Origin: an uncultured Bacteroides sp.
GTDB taxonomy: Bacteria; Bacteroidota; Bacteroidia; Bacteroidales; Bacteroidaceae
Length of the DNA stretch: 64,000 bases
Assembly (NCBI GenBank): GCA_949289345.1
Contig: CASENS010000006.1
Location: 1 to 64,000 of the forward strand
Direction: 5' to 3'
A model generated the notes under the pieces. That model made no database searches, was not told the origin of the DNA, and saw only the letters and a program-made list of their open reading frames with translations. Positions within the stretch are counted from its first letter, which is position 1, and each line of letters opens with the position of its first letter. Shown here piece by piece: positions 8,175 to 16,179 of the stretch. The position numbers and the translations under genes were made by a program.

Positions 8175-9522
8175 AACGTTTCCCTAAATTTCGTTTGTAT
8201 TCATATAAATAATCTTTCCAATCACTACCTAGTACCTTGCTTAATATTTTCTCCATTTCATCATCTGAAAGGATTTCCATACGTTTGGAATTATGCAATA
8301 AACTAAGCAGTAGTAAGGGGTAAGATGAGTTTCTGATCAAATCAGAAGAGAGTTTCTCTATAAGTCGGAATCCTTCAATATAACAGTCAGCAGCACATCC
8401 ATCTTCATGTTTCTTTTCCCAGCACCATCCGCTTATCCTGAGGGCTTCTGCCTGCATAAGGTAATCTTTACAGTTCTTATATGCGTCAGCAGCTTGCTGA
8501 TAAACTTCTGCCGCCTCCGTCCATTCAGATTTCCGAACAAGTATCCCTCCCTTTCCAAATAATGTATTACCGAGCAGTCGGAATGCCAGCGACGGATCAA
8601 GTTTGCCAATGCCTAGCCGTGCAGATTCAATGGCTTTGCCTGAAAAATATAGGGCGGCATCCATATCCTTACGTATTATCTTGTCTGTATACAATATTGT
8701 ATATACTGTAACAAATTGGCTTAGCCAGTTAATGTCATTCTTTACATTTACAAGAGCCATGTCCAGACATTCTTTTGAATATCTGTCTGTTTGGGCTGAA
8801 TCCCCCTTTTTAACACTGTTCATCAGTTTTATCAGTGCAAGCCTGAATTTGGATGCAGCAGGATCATTGCGGTCGTAGTTAGCAGCTTGTTCTGCCAACT
8901 GCTCCATAGCTCCATCTATGTCTATCGGTGGATAAATTGAAATAAAATCATGTGGAAAAAGAGTCGGGAACTTATTGAAATACTCAAATCCTTTTATGTC
9001 TGCTATGCCCCAAATCATCTGTTTATGGAATGGTAGTGATAGAGCTTGTCTGAACCATTCCTTACAAGACTCATTGTCTGATACTTCTCCTACGTCGAAA
9101 ATAAAACTGCACTTTACATTTATATCACCGACAAGAATTTCAGTCAATCTGTTAAAGTTGCTGACTGCCAGCATAGCTTGATTTTCTTTATCTTCTATGT
9201 TGTAATCTGGTTTCCATTCAATATGTTCGAAGACAATATTTCCCGGCTTCTTTGATTCATTCCAAAGTATAATTTGCGTCTCTACATATTCAAGGAGCTC
9301 TTTAGAAAAAGTAGCAGGGTTAAAAAAAGGGCATTCCAAAACGAATACCATATCTTCTTCATCACTGTCTATAGCCAGCATATAGTCATAAAAAGCCTTG
9401 ATCATAATTTCATCCCCAGGATTAATTACGATGCGCACCATTTTCACCGGATTTCTTATGGCTTCTTCCCACATGCTAAGCATGTTGTCTGCTATATGTT
9501 GTATGGAATTGCTCATTGTCAA
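8158..9522 (-). CDS. TPR-containing protein, likely T6SS effector adaptor
   Basis: A 454-residue cytoplasmic protein. The N-terminal half (about 1-210) is mixed alpha/beta (MVRIVINPGDEIMIKAFYDY, NVKCSFIFDVGEVSD). The C-terminal half (about 215-420) is helical with TPR-like pairs (ALYFSGKAIESARLG, WTEAAEVYQQAADAYKNCKD, QAEALRISGWCWEKKHEDGC). Its start overlaps the vgrG stop by four bases and its end overlaps the small membrane protein gene by 17, fixing it between spike and effector. Adaptor proteins encoded between vgrG and an Rhs effector usually load the effector onto the spike, so that role is likely here. It has no DUF4123-type or DUF1795-type signature that I can see, so it may be a Bacteroidetes-specific adaptor type. 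Confidence 0.75.
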   Translation of the reverse strand: MTMSNSIQHIADNMLSMWEEAIRNPVKMVRIVINPGDEIMIKAFYDYMLAIDSDEEDMVFVLECPFFNPATFSKELLEYVETQIILWNESKKPGNIVFEHIEWKPDYNIEDKENQAMLAVSNFNRLTEILVGDINVKCSFIFDVGEVSDNESCKEWFRQALSLPFHKQMIWGIADIKGFEYFNKFPTLFPHDFISIYPPIDIDGAMEQLAEQAANYDRNDPAASKFRLALIKLMNSVKKGDSAQTDRYSKECLDMALVNVKNDINWLSQFVTVYTILYTDKIIRKDMDAALYFSGKAIESARLGIGKLDPSLAFRLLGNTLFGKGGILVRKSEWTEAAEVYQQAADAYKNCKDYLMQAEALRISGWCWEKKHEDGCAADCYIEGFRLIEKLSSDLIRNSSYPLLLLSLLHNSKRMEILSDDEMEKILSKVLGSDWKDYLYEYKRNLGKRYEPGQ

Positions 9523-11282
9523 TTAAGTTTAATGATTGAACCCGTAACGGCTGTTGTACCTGATGAATCAACTGTGGTTGAAGTGCCACCTGAAATCATA
9601 GCACTACCTTCAGCAGTAGCGGTTACATCAGTGCCATTAATATTATATTCATTGGCAGCAGTACTGTCTATGCTATCTGCCTGCTGTGATATATTATTTG
9701 CCGCATTTTCTGATATATTATTTTGTGCATTGGAGGTAATGTTACCGTCACAGTCCAATATTATCATAGTTTCTCCAACGCATAATTTAATACTTTTGGA
9801 AGCTGAAACGACTATATTCCCGTCTCCGTCTGCGCTATAGCTATTCCCGGATTTATCTTTCATCGTAACACTGCCTTTATCATCATCAATGGTAATAGTA
9901 CATCCGCTTCTAGTGGTCAGACTTTTTTTCTTGTTTCCACTGCCACCACCTGTGCCTGTAATTCCATTGAACAGACTTCCAAACACGAAAGGTCTGTTGG
10001 GATCACCATAACGGAAACCCACAAGCACAATATCGTCTTTTTCTGGAATAAAAACTAATCCACGGTTTTTGGAAACGGCATCACTACTTCCGGCATCAGG
10101 GGTCATGACACGTATCCATGAGGTCTTCATGTTTCCAGATTGCCAGTTCATCTTTACCTGCACGCGCCCTTGCCCTTTGGGGTCTTCATTGTCTATTACC
10201 ACCGCCTGTTGTGTTTGAGCCACTGGTAGAGGAACATTAGGAACAGGAAGACAATTAACAGAAGAACTTACAGCCGAAAATTGATTGCGGTAATTATTAC
10301 CAGATTCAATAGTATGTGTTATTTCTGTTACAAAATATGAACCTAAAAGTTTCTCTACACACTCTGATTTATAGACATGAATAGAGGTTTGTATAGATAC
10401 CACACTTCCTAAATCAATGCAAGTGTTATCAGTCTCACAATTAATATAATGAGATGCAGCACTATCACTCTGTTGTTTCCTTTGTAAATAGTATTTTAAC
10501 TCACTCGCATTGGTTATTCTCATTTCTGAATATTGAACAGAAGGGGATTTAAACATTTTCATTGACGAACCAAAAACTGATTGTCCTAAAGAGTTAAGAC
10601 CTTGTGGTACATTCGAACTAGTACTATCATACATTTGAGCTACCTTTGAATTATATGATTGCACTTTTAATGGTCGTGCTATAGCCTGAATATTCATATC
10701 CATGCTGAAAATATCGCGATTATAAGTCAATGGTATTGCAGAAGGTAATTGGGGCTTTCCAAACACTAATTGGCGTCCATCATAATAGAACCATTCATGA
10801 TACTGTCGTGCCAAGCGGCGAAGGAAGTCAAAATCACTTTCCATGTATTGGGATTCGTACTCTATAGGATCTTTATATTCGGGATTTACTAACACACTTA
10901 ATCCTACTTTATCACAAATTTCTTTCACAATATCAGCCAGTGTCTTATTCAACCATGAAGCACAATGCAAATCTGATTCAAGTAAGAAAGTCATGGAATA
11001 ACCAGAAGCAATGAGGCATCCATAATTACCACTATTTCGTTTGAGAGATACTTGTGTTACAATTCCTATAAATTGCTTATTTCCGAAATTTATTTCCACT
11101 TTTTCTCCTACCCAGTCTTTACTGCGCTCTAGTGTGTGGGTATCATATAATTCACCAGTCTCTATATCAAGAACCAGTTCAAAATAGTGATGGTCGTTTA
11201 TTATCTGTTTTAATAAGACCTTTTGATATGAGGAGAGTAGCCCCCCAGCTATACTTACGATTATATTCTTCTGTTCCAGCAT
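9519..11282 (-). CDS. vgrG: T6SS spike protein VgrG
   Basis: A 587-residue VgrG of the Bacteroidetes type. Residues about 1-340 form the gp27-like base (ESDFDFLRRLARQYHEWFYY is a hallmark of this domain). Residues about 355-440 form the gp5 OB-fold (DPKGQGRVQVKMNWQSG, WIRVMTPDAG, GFRYGDPNRPFVFGSLFNG). A glycine-rich hinge at about 442 leads to a beta-helical stalk (TRSGCTITIDDDKGSVTMKD). The final 80 residues are rich in N, S, T, A and G (SAMISGGTSTTVDSSGTTAV), a low-complexity tip extension without an obvious enzyme domain. It opens the effector operon, followed with overlaps by the TPR gene. No other T6SS structural gene is in the window, so it must dock to a machine encoded elsewhere. Confidence 0.95.
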   Translation of the reverse strand: MLEQKNIIVSIAGGLLSSYQKVLLKQIINDHHYFELVLDIETGELYDTHTLERSKDWVGEKVEINFGNKQFIGIVTQVSLKRNSGNYGCLIASGYSMTFLLESDLHCASWLNKTLADIVKEICDKVGLSVLVNPEYKDPIEYESQYMESDFDFLRRLARQYHEWFYYDGRQLVFGKPQLPSAIPLTYNRDIFSMDMNIQAIARPLKVQSYNSKVAQMYDSTSSNVPQGLNSLGQSVFGSSMKMFKSPSVQYSEMRITNASELKYYLQRKQQSDSAASHYINCETDNTCIDLGSVVSIQTSIHVYKSECVEKLLGSYFVTEITHTIESGNNYRNQFSAVSSSVNCLPVPNVPLPVAQTQQAVVIDNEDPKGQGRVQVKMNWQSGNMKTSWIRVMTPDAGSSDAVSKNRGLVFIPEKDDIVLVGFRYGDPNRPFVFGSLFNGITGTGGGSGNKKKSLTTRSGCTITIDDDKGSVTMKDKSGNSYSADGDGNIVVSASKSIKLCVGETMIILDCDGNITSNAQNNISENAANNISQQADSIDSTAANEYNINGTDVTATAEGSAMISGGTSTTVDSSGTTAVTGSIIKLN

Positions 11283-11314
11283 GGCAATAAATATTTTATA
11301 ATAATAGTTTTATT

Positions 11315-11322
11315 GGGGGGGG
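11315..11322 (-). repeat. Homopolymer G8 (C8 on the coding strand) in the vgrG leader
   Basis: An uninterrupted run of eight G on the plus strand lies about 33 bases upstream of the vgrG ATG, downstream of the predicted promoter and hence probably within the 5' leader. Such tracts can slip in length during replication. Confidence 0.7.
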
Positions 11323-11352
11323 AAGAAAGAGAAGAAAATAAAACCATTTTCC

Positions 11353-11384
11353 CAAAGTTAAAGAATAAGAATAATAAAGCCAAA
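11353..11384 (-). promoter_or_regulatory. Predicted promoter of the vgrG-rhs operon
   Basis: On the minus strand, TTTG (11384-11381) and TAACTTTG (11360-11353) are separated by 20 bases, matching the Bacteroidetes -33/-7 consensus. The start of transcription would fall about 65 bases before the vgrG ATG. Confidence 0.5.
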
Positions 11385-11538
11385 TATTATAGATGTTTTT
11401 TAGATTATCATGCTTAAAAACATAAGAGAATGCTTCCTATACAAAAATATCTCTTCATAATAAAAACATATTTTATTATTGCAAATTTGTTTCTATTTTG
11501 TTACTTATAGAAAGTATTATTAAATATAATTCATTGAT

Positions 11539-14172
11539 TTATATGTATCTATAAAATAATAAAAGGTATAAGCCTAATATCTGGCGGTCGTCCGCATCAA
11601 TAACTCCATTGCCGTCAAGGTCTTCAAACATCACATCACCAGCCACAGCACCATTGGCCTGCATGTACTCGGTGTCTTCTTCCTGTACAATACCGATGTT
11701 CTTGTAACCATAAATAGCGCCTAAAGATTTGCCCAAGAACAACGAGTTACTGATATCATCATTTCCGTCACCATAAAGTTCTTTCAGCTTGTTGCGGTTG
11801 ATATAATACATCAGACTGGAAGTCCACTTGAAGTCTTTCGTCTGAATGTTGGTCGTGCTGAGGTTGATTTCAATACCCCAGTTGTTCACCTGCCCCATCG
11901 TGGCGTACATGCTGGTCAATCCGTTAATCATTACAGGGATGCTGCGGCTGAATATCTGATTGGTAGTCCGTGATACATAACCGTCGAAATCCAAATGAAT
12001 GCGATTGTCAAACATGCCCAGTTCAAAACCGTAGTTGAAAGACTCCGTCTCTTCCCAGCCCAGGTCTTCATTACCCATGGCGCTGATCCGTTGTCCCCAG
12101 CTGACTTCCGAAGTGTTGCCGAAAGGATAACTGTAACCGCCGGACTGTCCCAGCACGATGCGGGACAAAGTCTGGTAGGGAGACAGGCTCTGATTACCAT
12201 TGATACCCCATGACGCTTTCAGTTTCAAATAATTAATGGCTTTTACTTTCTCCATGAAATCCTCATTGCTTACGGTCCAGGCCAGACCTACGGCGGGGAA
12301 AGTACCCCATTTGTGATTGGCGCCAAACACAGACGAACCGTCACGACGTACAGATACATTAATATGATAGGTATCATCGTAGTTATAGCTGGCACGCCCC
12401 AAATAACCGACATCGGTATGAAGCGTGTAGGACAAATTGTCAATCTGCTGTGTAGTGCCCAGGTTTAAGCCGTTGTAACTCAATTGGGTATTTCCCAAAG
12501 CGGCAAAGTCCGAGCCACTGAAACTGCGATAGTCATATTCATAAGAGTCACGCGTGTACACATAAGTCAAGTCGATGAAATGCTTGCCGAACTGACGGGT
12601 GTAGTTCAAGATGTTATCCCACACCCAAGAGGTGTTCTGTGTACGTGCGCTGTAACCGTTTGCCGAAGCCAAGAAACCTGCTACCGTAGCATCCGAGTAA
12701 CGGTCATCGCCCACACCTTCCTGTACGTAGTAACCTTCGTGCGTAAAATAATCGCGCTCAATGTTCTCTACCGAATAGCTTCCGTTTATACGGAAAGTCA
12801 AGCCCTCAATCCACGGACACTTCAGTAACAAATGGCCTTTCAGCGTTGTAGTTGCGTAGGTGTCGTGATCGTCAATCGTACCACTCAATACATTCCACAT
12901 GGGGTTCGTTCGATAGATACCTTCGTTTACAGGAAACTTCTCCGGGCCAGCGCCATCGGCACGCTCGGCACGGCCGTAAGGACTTAAACGGACTGCCTGA
13001 TAAAGGTCGTAAACACTTGCGCCGGAGTAATTATTGTAAGCGTAGTTCATCTGGCCACCCACCTGCAACCAGTCGGTAATATCAGACTGGATGCGGCTCG
13101 TCAAAGCTATGCGGTTATAATCATCACCCTTCACGATACCTTGCTGATCCGTATAAGTAGCGGAAAGGAAATAATTAATTTTTTCATTAGCACCGGACAC
13201 GGAAGCGGAATAGTTCTGCATCACCCCCGTACGTGTACTATAATCAAACCAGTCGATAGTGTTTCCATTCTGATAGTTCTCATACTCATACTCACGCATC
13301 CAGGTAGGGTCAGCGTCTTCAGCCAAACCGTTCAGCAGGTTCACCTTCCTTACGTAATCCTCCGGACTCAGCACATCGGGTTTCGAAGTAGCGCCGGAGA
13401 AAGCCCACGAAGCATTGAAGTTGATAACCGGTTTACCCATTTTTCCTTTTTTGGTGGTAATCATGATAACACCGTTAGCCGCTTGCGAACCGTATGCGGC
13501 CAACGAAGTGGCATCTTTCAATACGCTCATGCTCTCAATGGTGGCGGGGTCGATGTCACGGAAACTTCCCATAAAAATCACACCATCTATTACAATGAGT
13601 GGGTCGGAACCACCGTTAACCGATTTCTGGCCACGCACCTGCAACGAAGGAGCCTGGCCGGCGCCCTGCTGTTGGGACACCGTAATACCGGTAGTGGTAC
13701 CGCGCAACAAATCCATTGCGTTCGAAGAAGGCATCAAAGCCAAAGGAGTCTCGGCCGCTTTTACAGTAGAAACAGAACCGGTAAAGTTTTTCCGTTTCGT
13801 CGTACCATAACCTACAACAACGACCTCTTCCAACGTCTCACTGTCCTCTTCCAGTGTCACAGTCAAGGAAGTGCGGCCATTCAACAAAATTTCCTGCGTT
13901 TTATAGCCTACATAACGAACCACAATGGTTGCATTATCCGGCACTGTCAAGGTAAAATTACCGTCAATGTCCGTAATCGTACCCACTGACGGATTAGCTT
14001 TGTCCACAATATTGGCTCCGATTACCGGTCCAAACGCATCGTTAACCACACCTTTCACCGTAATTTGATTTTGCGCATTCACCAAGGATACATTTAGAAA
14101 ACAGGCAATGCACAGAAGCATGGCATACAACACCTTTCTTCTTTCGTAGAAAAGAATCTTCCTTTTTTTCAT
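11539..14172 (-). CDS. SusC/RagA-type TonB-linked outer-membrane protein, C-terminally truncated
   Basis: An 877-residue protein with a signal peptide (LYAMLLCIACFLNVSLVNAQ). It continues with a carboxypeptidase-regulatory-like domain (about 37-115, VNDAFGPVIGANIVDK), the TonB-box region EEVVVVGYGT, a plug domain (GVIMITTKKGKMGKPVINF) and most of the barrel. SusC proteins usually reach about 1000 residues or more; here the barrel stops just after FEDLDGNGVIDADDRQILG, where about 100-150 further residues are expected. It is replaced by an unrelated tail (LYLLLFYRYI) in AT-rich sequence, placing a breakpoint near 11570-11576. No SusD follows. The importer is probably non-functional, and the break coincides with the edge of the T6SS island. 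Upstream it is separated from the enzyme cluster by a 1.15-kb gap. Confidence 0.9.
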   Translation of the reverse strand: MKKRKILFYERRKVLYAMLLCIACFLNVSLVNAQNQITVKGVVNDAFGPVIGANIVDKANPSVGTITDIDGNFTLTVPDNATIVVRYVGYKTQEILLNGRTSLTVTLEEDSETLEEVVVVGYGTTKRKNFTGSVSTVKAAETPLALMPSSNAMDLLRGTTTGITVSQQQGAGQAPSLQVRGQKSVNGGSDPLIVIDGVIFMGSFRDIDPATIESMSVLKDATSLAAYGSQAANGVIMITTKKGKMGKPVINFNASWAFSGATSKPDVLSPEDYVRKVNLLNGLAEDADPTWMREYEYENYQNGNTIDWFDYSTRTGVMQNYSASVSGANEKINYFLSATYTDQQGIVKGDDYNRIALTSRIQSDITDWLQVGGQMNYAYNNYSGASVYDLYQAVRLSPYGRAERADGAGPEKFPVNEGIYRTNPMWNVLSGTIDDHDTYATTTLKGHLLLKCPWIEGLTFRINGSYSVENIERDYFTHEGYYVQEGVGDDRYSDATVAGFLASANGYSARTQNTSWVWDNILNYTRQFGKHFIDLTYVYTRDSYEYDYRSFSGSDFAALGNTQLSYNGLNLGTTQQIDNLSYTLHTDVGYLGRASYNYDDTYHINVSVRRDGSSVFGANHKWGTFPAVGLAWTVSNEDFMEKVKAINYLKLKASWGINGNQSLSPYQTLSRIVLGQSGGYSYPFGNTSEVSWGQRISAMGNEDLGWEETESFNYGFELGMFDNRIHLDFDGYVSRTTNQIFSRSIPVMINGLTSMYATMGQVNNWGIEINLSTTNIQTKDFKWTSSLMYYINRNKLKELYGDGNDDISNSLFLGKSLGAIYGYKNIGIVQEEDTEYMQANGAVAGDVMFEDLDGNGVIDADDRQILGLYLLLFYRYI

Positions 14173-15226
14173 TGTATTGCGATTTTAATTTTCCCACACC
14201 GACGGCGTTAATTTAGTGCGTACTTAACTCTGTCGGCAGGCTTTTAATACTCCATATAATTAACACATCCAATACGGTCAGCGCACTAATTTTGCCATTG
14301 TTCCAGACAAACAGACCGTTTTCTTATCATAGCATAGTCCTAAGTAAGCAAGAATAAGTCAGTGCGAGCATTGAGCCACAACAACAATATCAGTCAGCCC
14401 ATTAGCGGAACAGTACAAAAACCATTACAAACTTTACATACTTTAACGAACGACATATAGAAATTGCACATACACTGATTTAAACTTTATGATTTACGGG
14501 TTTTAAATCTAAAAAAGTATTTCAATATCTACCCCCCCCCCGTTAACTTTTATTAATATACAACATCTTCACAAACGGATTAGTTAACAAAAATTACACA
14601 ACTGTTTATAATTATTACGCTATAAAATGACTTAAATACGCAAAAGTGTGACACAGCCAAAGGAAATCAATAGTCCGTTTATGCTTAAAAATGGTTCATG
14701 GACTATTTTTAAACATAAAACGGAACAATATTCAACAAACGGGGAAAAATAACAAGCGGGTATAAGGAAGAATTTAGCCAAGTAACCTTATACAAGCGCC
14801 ATAAATGGGAAGAAAGCTCTCATAAAAGACGAATTTTGTGCTGAATAATACAAATTATGTGCAAAACACGCATTATACAGTAAAAACAAAAACAGCCCAC
14901 GAATGTAGAAAAATGTTCCATCCATCATCATATGAACCGGAAGTGTGTGAAAGGAAGAGAACCACAGTGAAGGATGTGTGAAACAGTTGTGAAAGATACA
15001 TTTTTCACAATATCAGACTAATTATCAACAAGTTAAAAGATGCGTGAAGGCGTGAAAGCAGATTTTTGAAAACCATATTCCAATGCGTTAATAGAGAAAT
15101 CTAACCAAAAGCCCATAAAACTGAGATGACAGTGAAACATAAATGGCACAAATCATTAGCAGTAACCGAAGCATATATGCAGAAACGCCCTGTTTGTAAA
15201 ATAAAATCCATAGTATTTTTTAGGGT
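14173..15226. other. Long AT-rich non-coding stretch upstream of susC
   Basis: No convincing gene on either strand. It holds a run of ten C at 14532-14541, about 360 bases upstream of the susC start, and a cluster of TGTGAAA-like words between about 14940 and 15140. The susC promoter should lie at the left end, but I see no clear TAnnTTTG box. Confidence 0.5.
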
Positions 15227-15297
15227 AAAACATACTATGAACAGTCCCGAATCATAGTATGTTTTGCCTTAAATCATACTATGATTCGGGACTGTTC
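15227..15297 (-). terminator. Nested alternative hairpins after the SGNH gene
   Basis: A perfect 23-base inverted repeat (15239-15261 with 15275-15297, 13-base loop) lies 30 bases beyond the SGNH hydrolase stop and probably ends the enzyme-cluster transcript. A second perfect 14-base stem (15227-15240 with 15252-15265) shares an arm with it, so only one of the two can form at a time. Confidence 0.65.
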
Positions 15298-15326
15298 ATC
15301 TTGCCTTTTCCCACACAGAAGCCCTA

Positions 15327-16022
15327 CTATTCCAATTCCCGCGCAATCGCTTCCTTTATTAAAGCCTCCATGACCTCATAACCGGCAGGCGTGGGATGTA
15401 CACCGTCTTTTGTATAAGCAGGATTGAGCGCCTTGTCATCTCCAAAGACCAACTTCCCGTAGTAATCCACATAAGGAATGCCATGCTGTCCGGCATAAAG
15501 AGCAATACGGGCATTCAGTTTCGCAATTTTGAAAGCCGCATCTTTAATGGCAGGATTCCAACCAAAAGAAGCGGCCGGCAACACAGATGTAAGAATAACC
15601 TTGATGTGATTGGCCTGCGCCAACTCTACCATTGACACGATATTGCCAAACGTATAGTCCTCATTATAGGGACCAATGTTCTCGGCAATATCGTTGGTAC
15701 CGGCATTGATAACCACCAACTTCGGATGCAGCAGAATAACATCTTCACGGAAGCGCAACAGGAACTGGTAAGAAGTCTGCCCGCTTATACCACGCCCCAC
15801 ATACCCGTTGTCCGTAAAGAACTCCGGATGAAAACGAGCCCAGTTATCCGTAATGGAATTCCCCATAAATACCACTCTACGCGCCTGTTCACTCTGTCGT
15901 GCTACAGTCTGGTTGTCGTGAGCGTAACGGTTCAACCCGGGCCAATCACGTTGCTGTGCCTGCAAACCCATGCAACAAGACATGACCAACGAAAGAAATA
16001 AAAAATTGAAAAGTTTCATCAT
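15327..16022 (-). CDS. Secreted SGNH/GDSL-type hydrolase
   Basis: A 231-residue exported esterase-like protein with a signal peptide (FLFLSLVMSCCMGLQAQ). All four blocks of the SGNH fold are visible: VVFMGNSITDNW with the nucleophile Ser, GRGISGQTS with the oxyanion Gly, INAGTNDI with the Asn, and DGVHPTPAGY with the catalytic Asp-x-x-His. Family members remove acetyl or other acyl groups from glycans, so it probably de-esterifies the substrate of the neighbouring glycoside hydrolases; the exact ester is unknown. It is the last gene of the cluster, 157 bases after the GH2 gene with a palindromic repeat between them. It may therefore be transcribed at a lower level or separately. Confidence 0.88.
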   Translation of the reverse strand: MMKLFNFLFLSLVMSCCMGLQAQQRDWPGLNRYAHDNQTVARQSEQARRVVFMGNSITDNWARFHPEFFTDNGYVGRGISGQTSYQFLLRFREDVILLHPKLVVINAGTNDIAENIGPYNEDYTFGNIVSMVELAQANHIKVILTSVLPAASFGWNPAIKDAAFKIAKLNARIALYAGQHGIPYVDYYGKLVFGDDKALNPAYTKDGVHPTPAGYEVMEALIKEAIARELE

Positions 16023-16072
16023 CCTAATCTTTTTAGCTTCATTATACTTTGCGCGGTGTATATTTGCGCAAT

Positions 16073-16148
16073 TGTCATTCCGGACATCGTGAAGAATCCC
16101 GAATGCATCTACGTGGATACCAGATTCTTCGCGTCGCTTAGGATGACA
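16073..16148. repeat. REP-like imperfect palindrome
   Basis: Two 26-base arms, 16073-16098 and 16123-16148, pair at both ends (TGTCAT outermost, GAAGAATC innermost) with mismatches in the middle, around a 24-base loop. It lies between the SGNH and GH2 genes. The arm sequence resembles the GTCAT...GAAGAATC palindromes repeated between genes in many genomes. Confidence 0.6.
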
Positions 16149-16179
16149 TCACCAAATACACATAACGCACGAAATATGA

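Noticed and set aside
13141..13989. A 282-codon plus-strand open frame opposite susC
   Set aside because: It is an antisense shadow of the porin barrel and plug, with no start signal or domain.
11539..14172. The short SusC read as a sequencing frameshift
   Set aside because: I looked downstream of the break for the missing barrel strands in other frames and found AT-rich sequence instead, so a true truncation is more likely.
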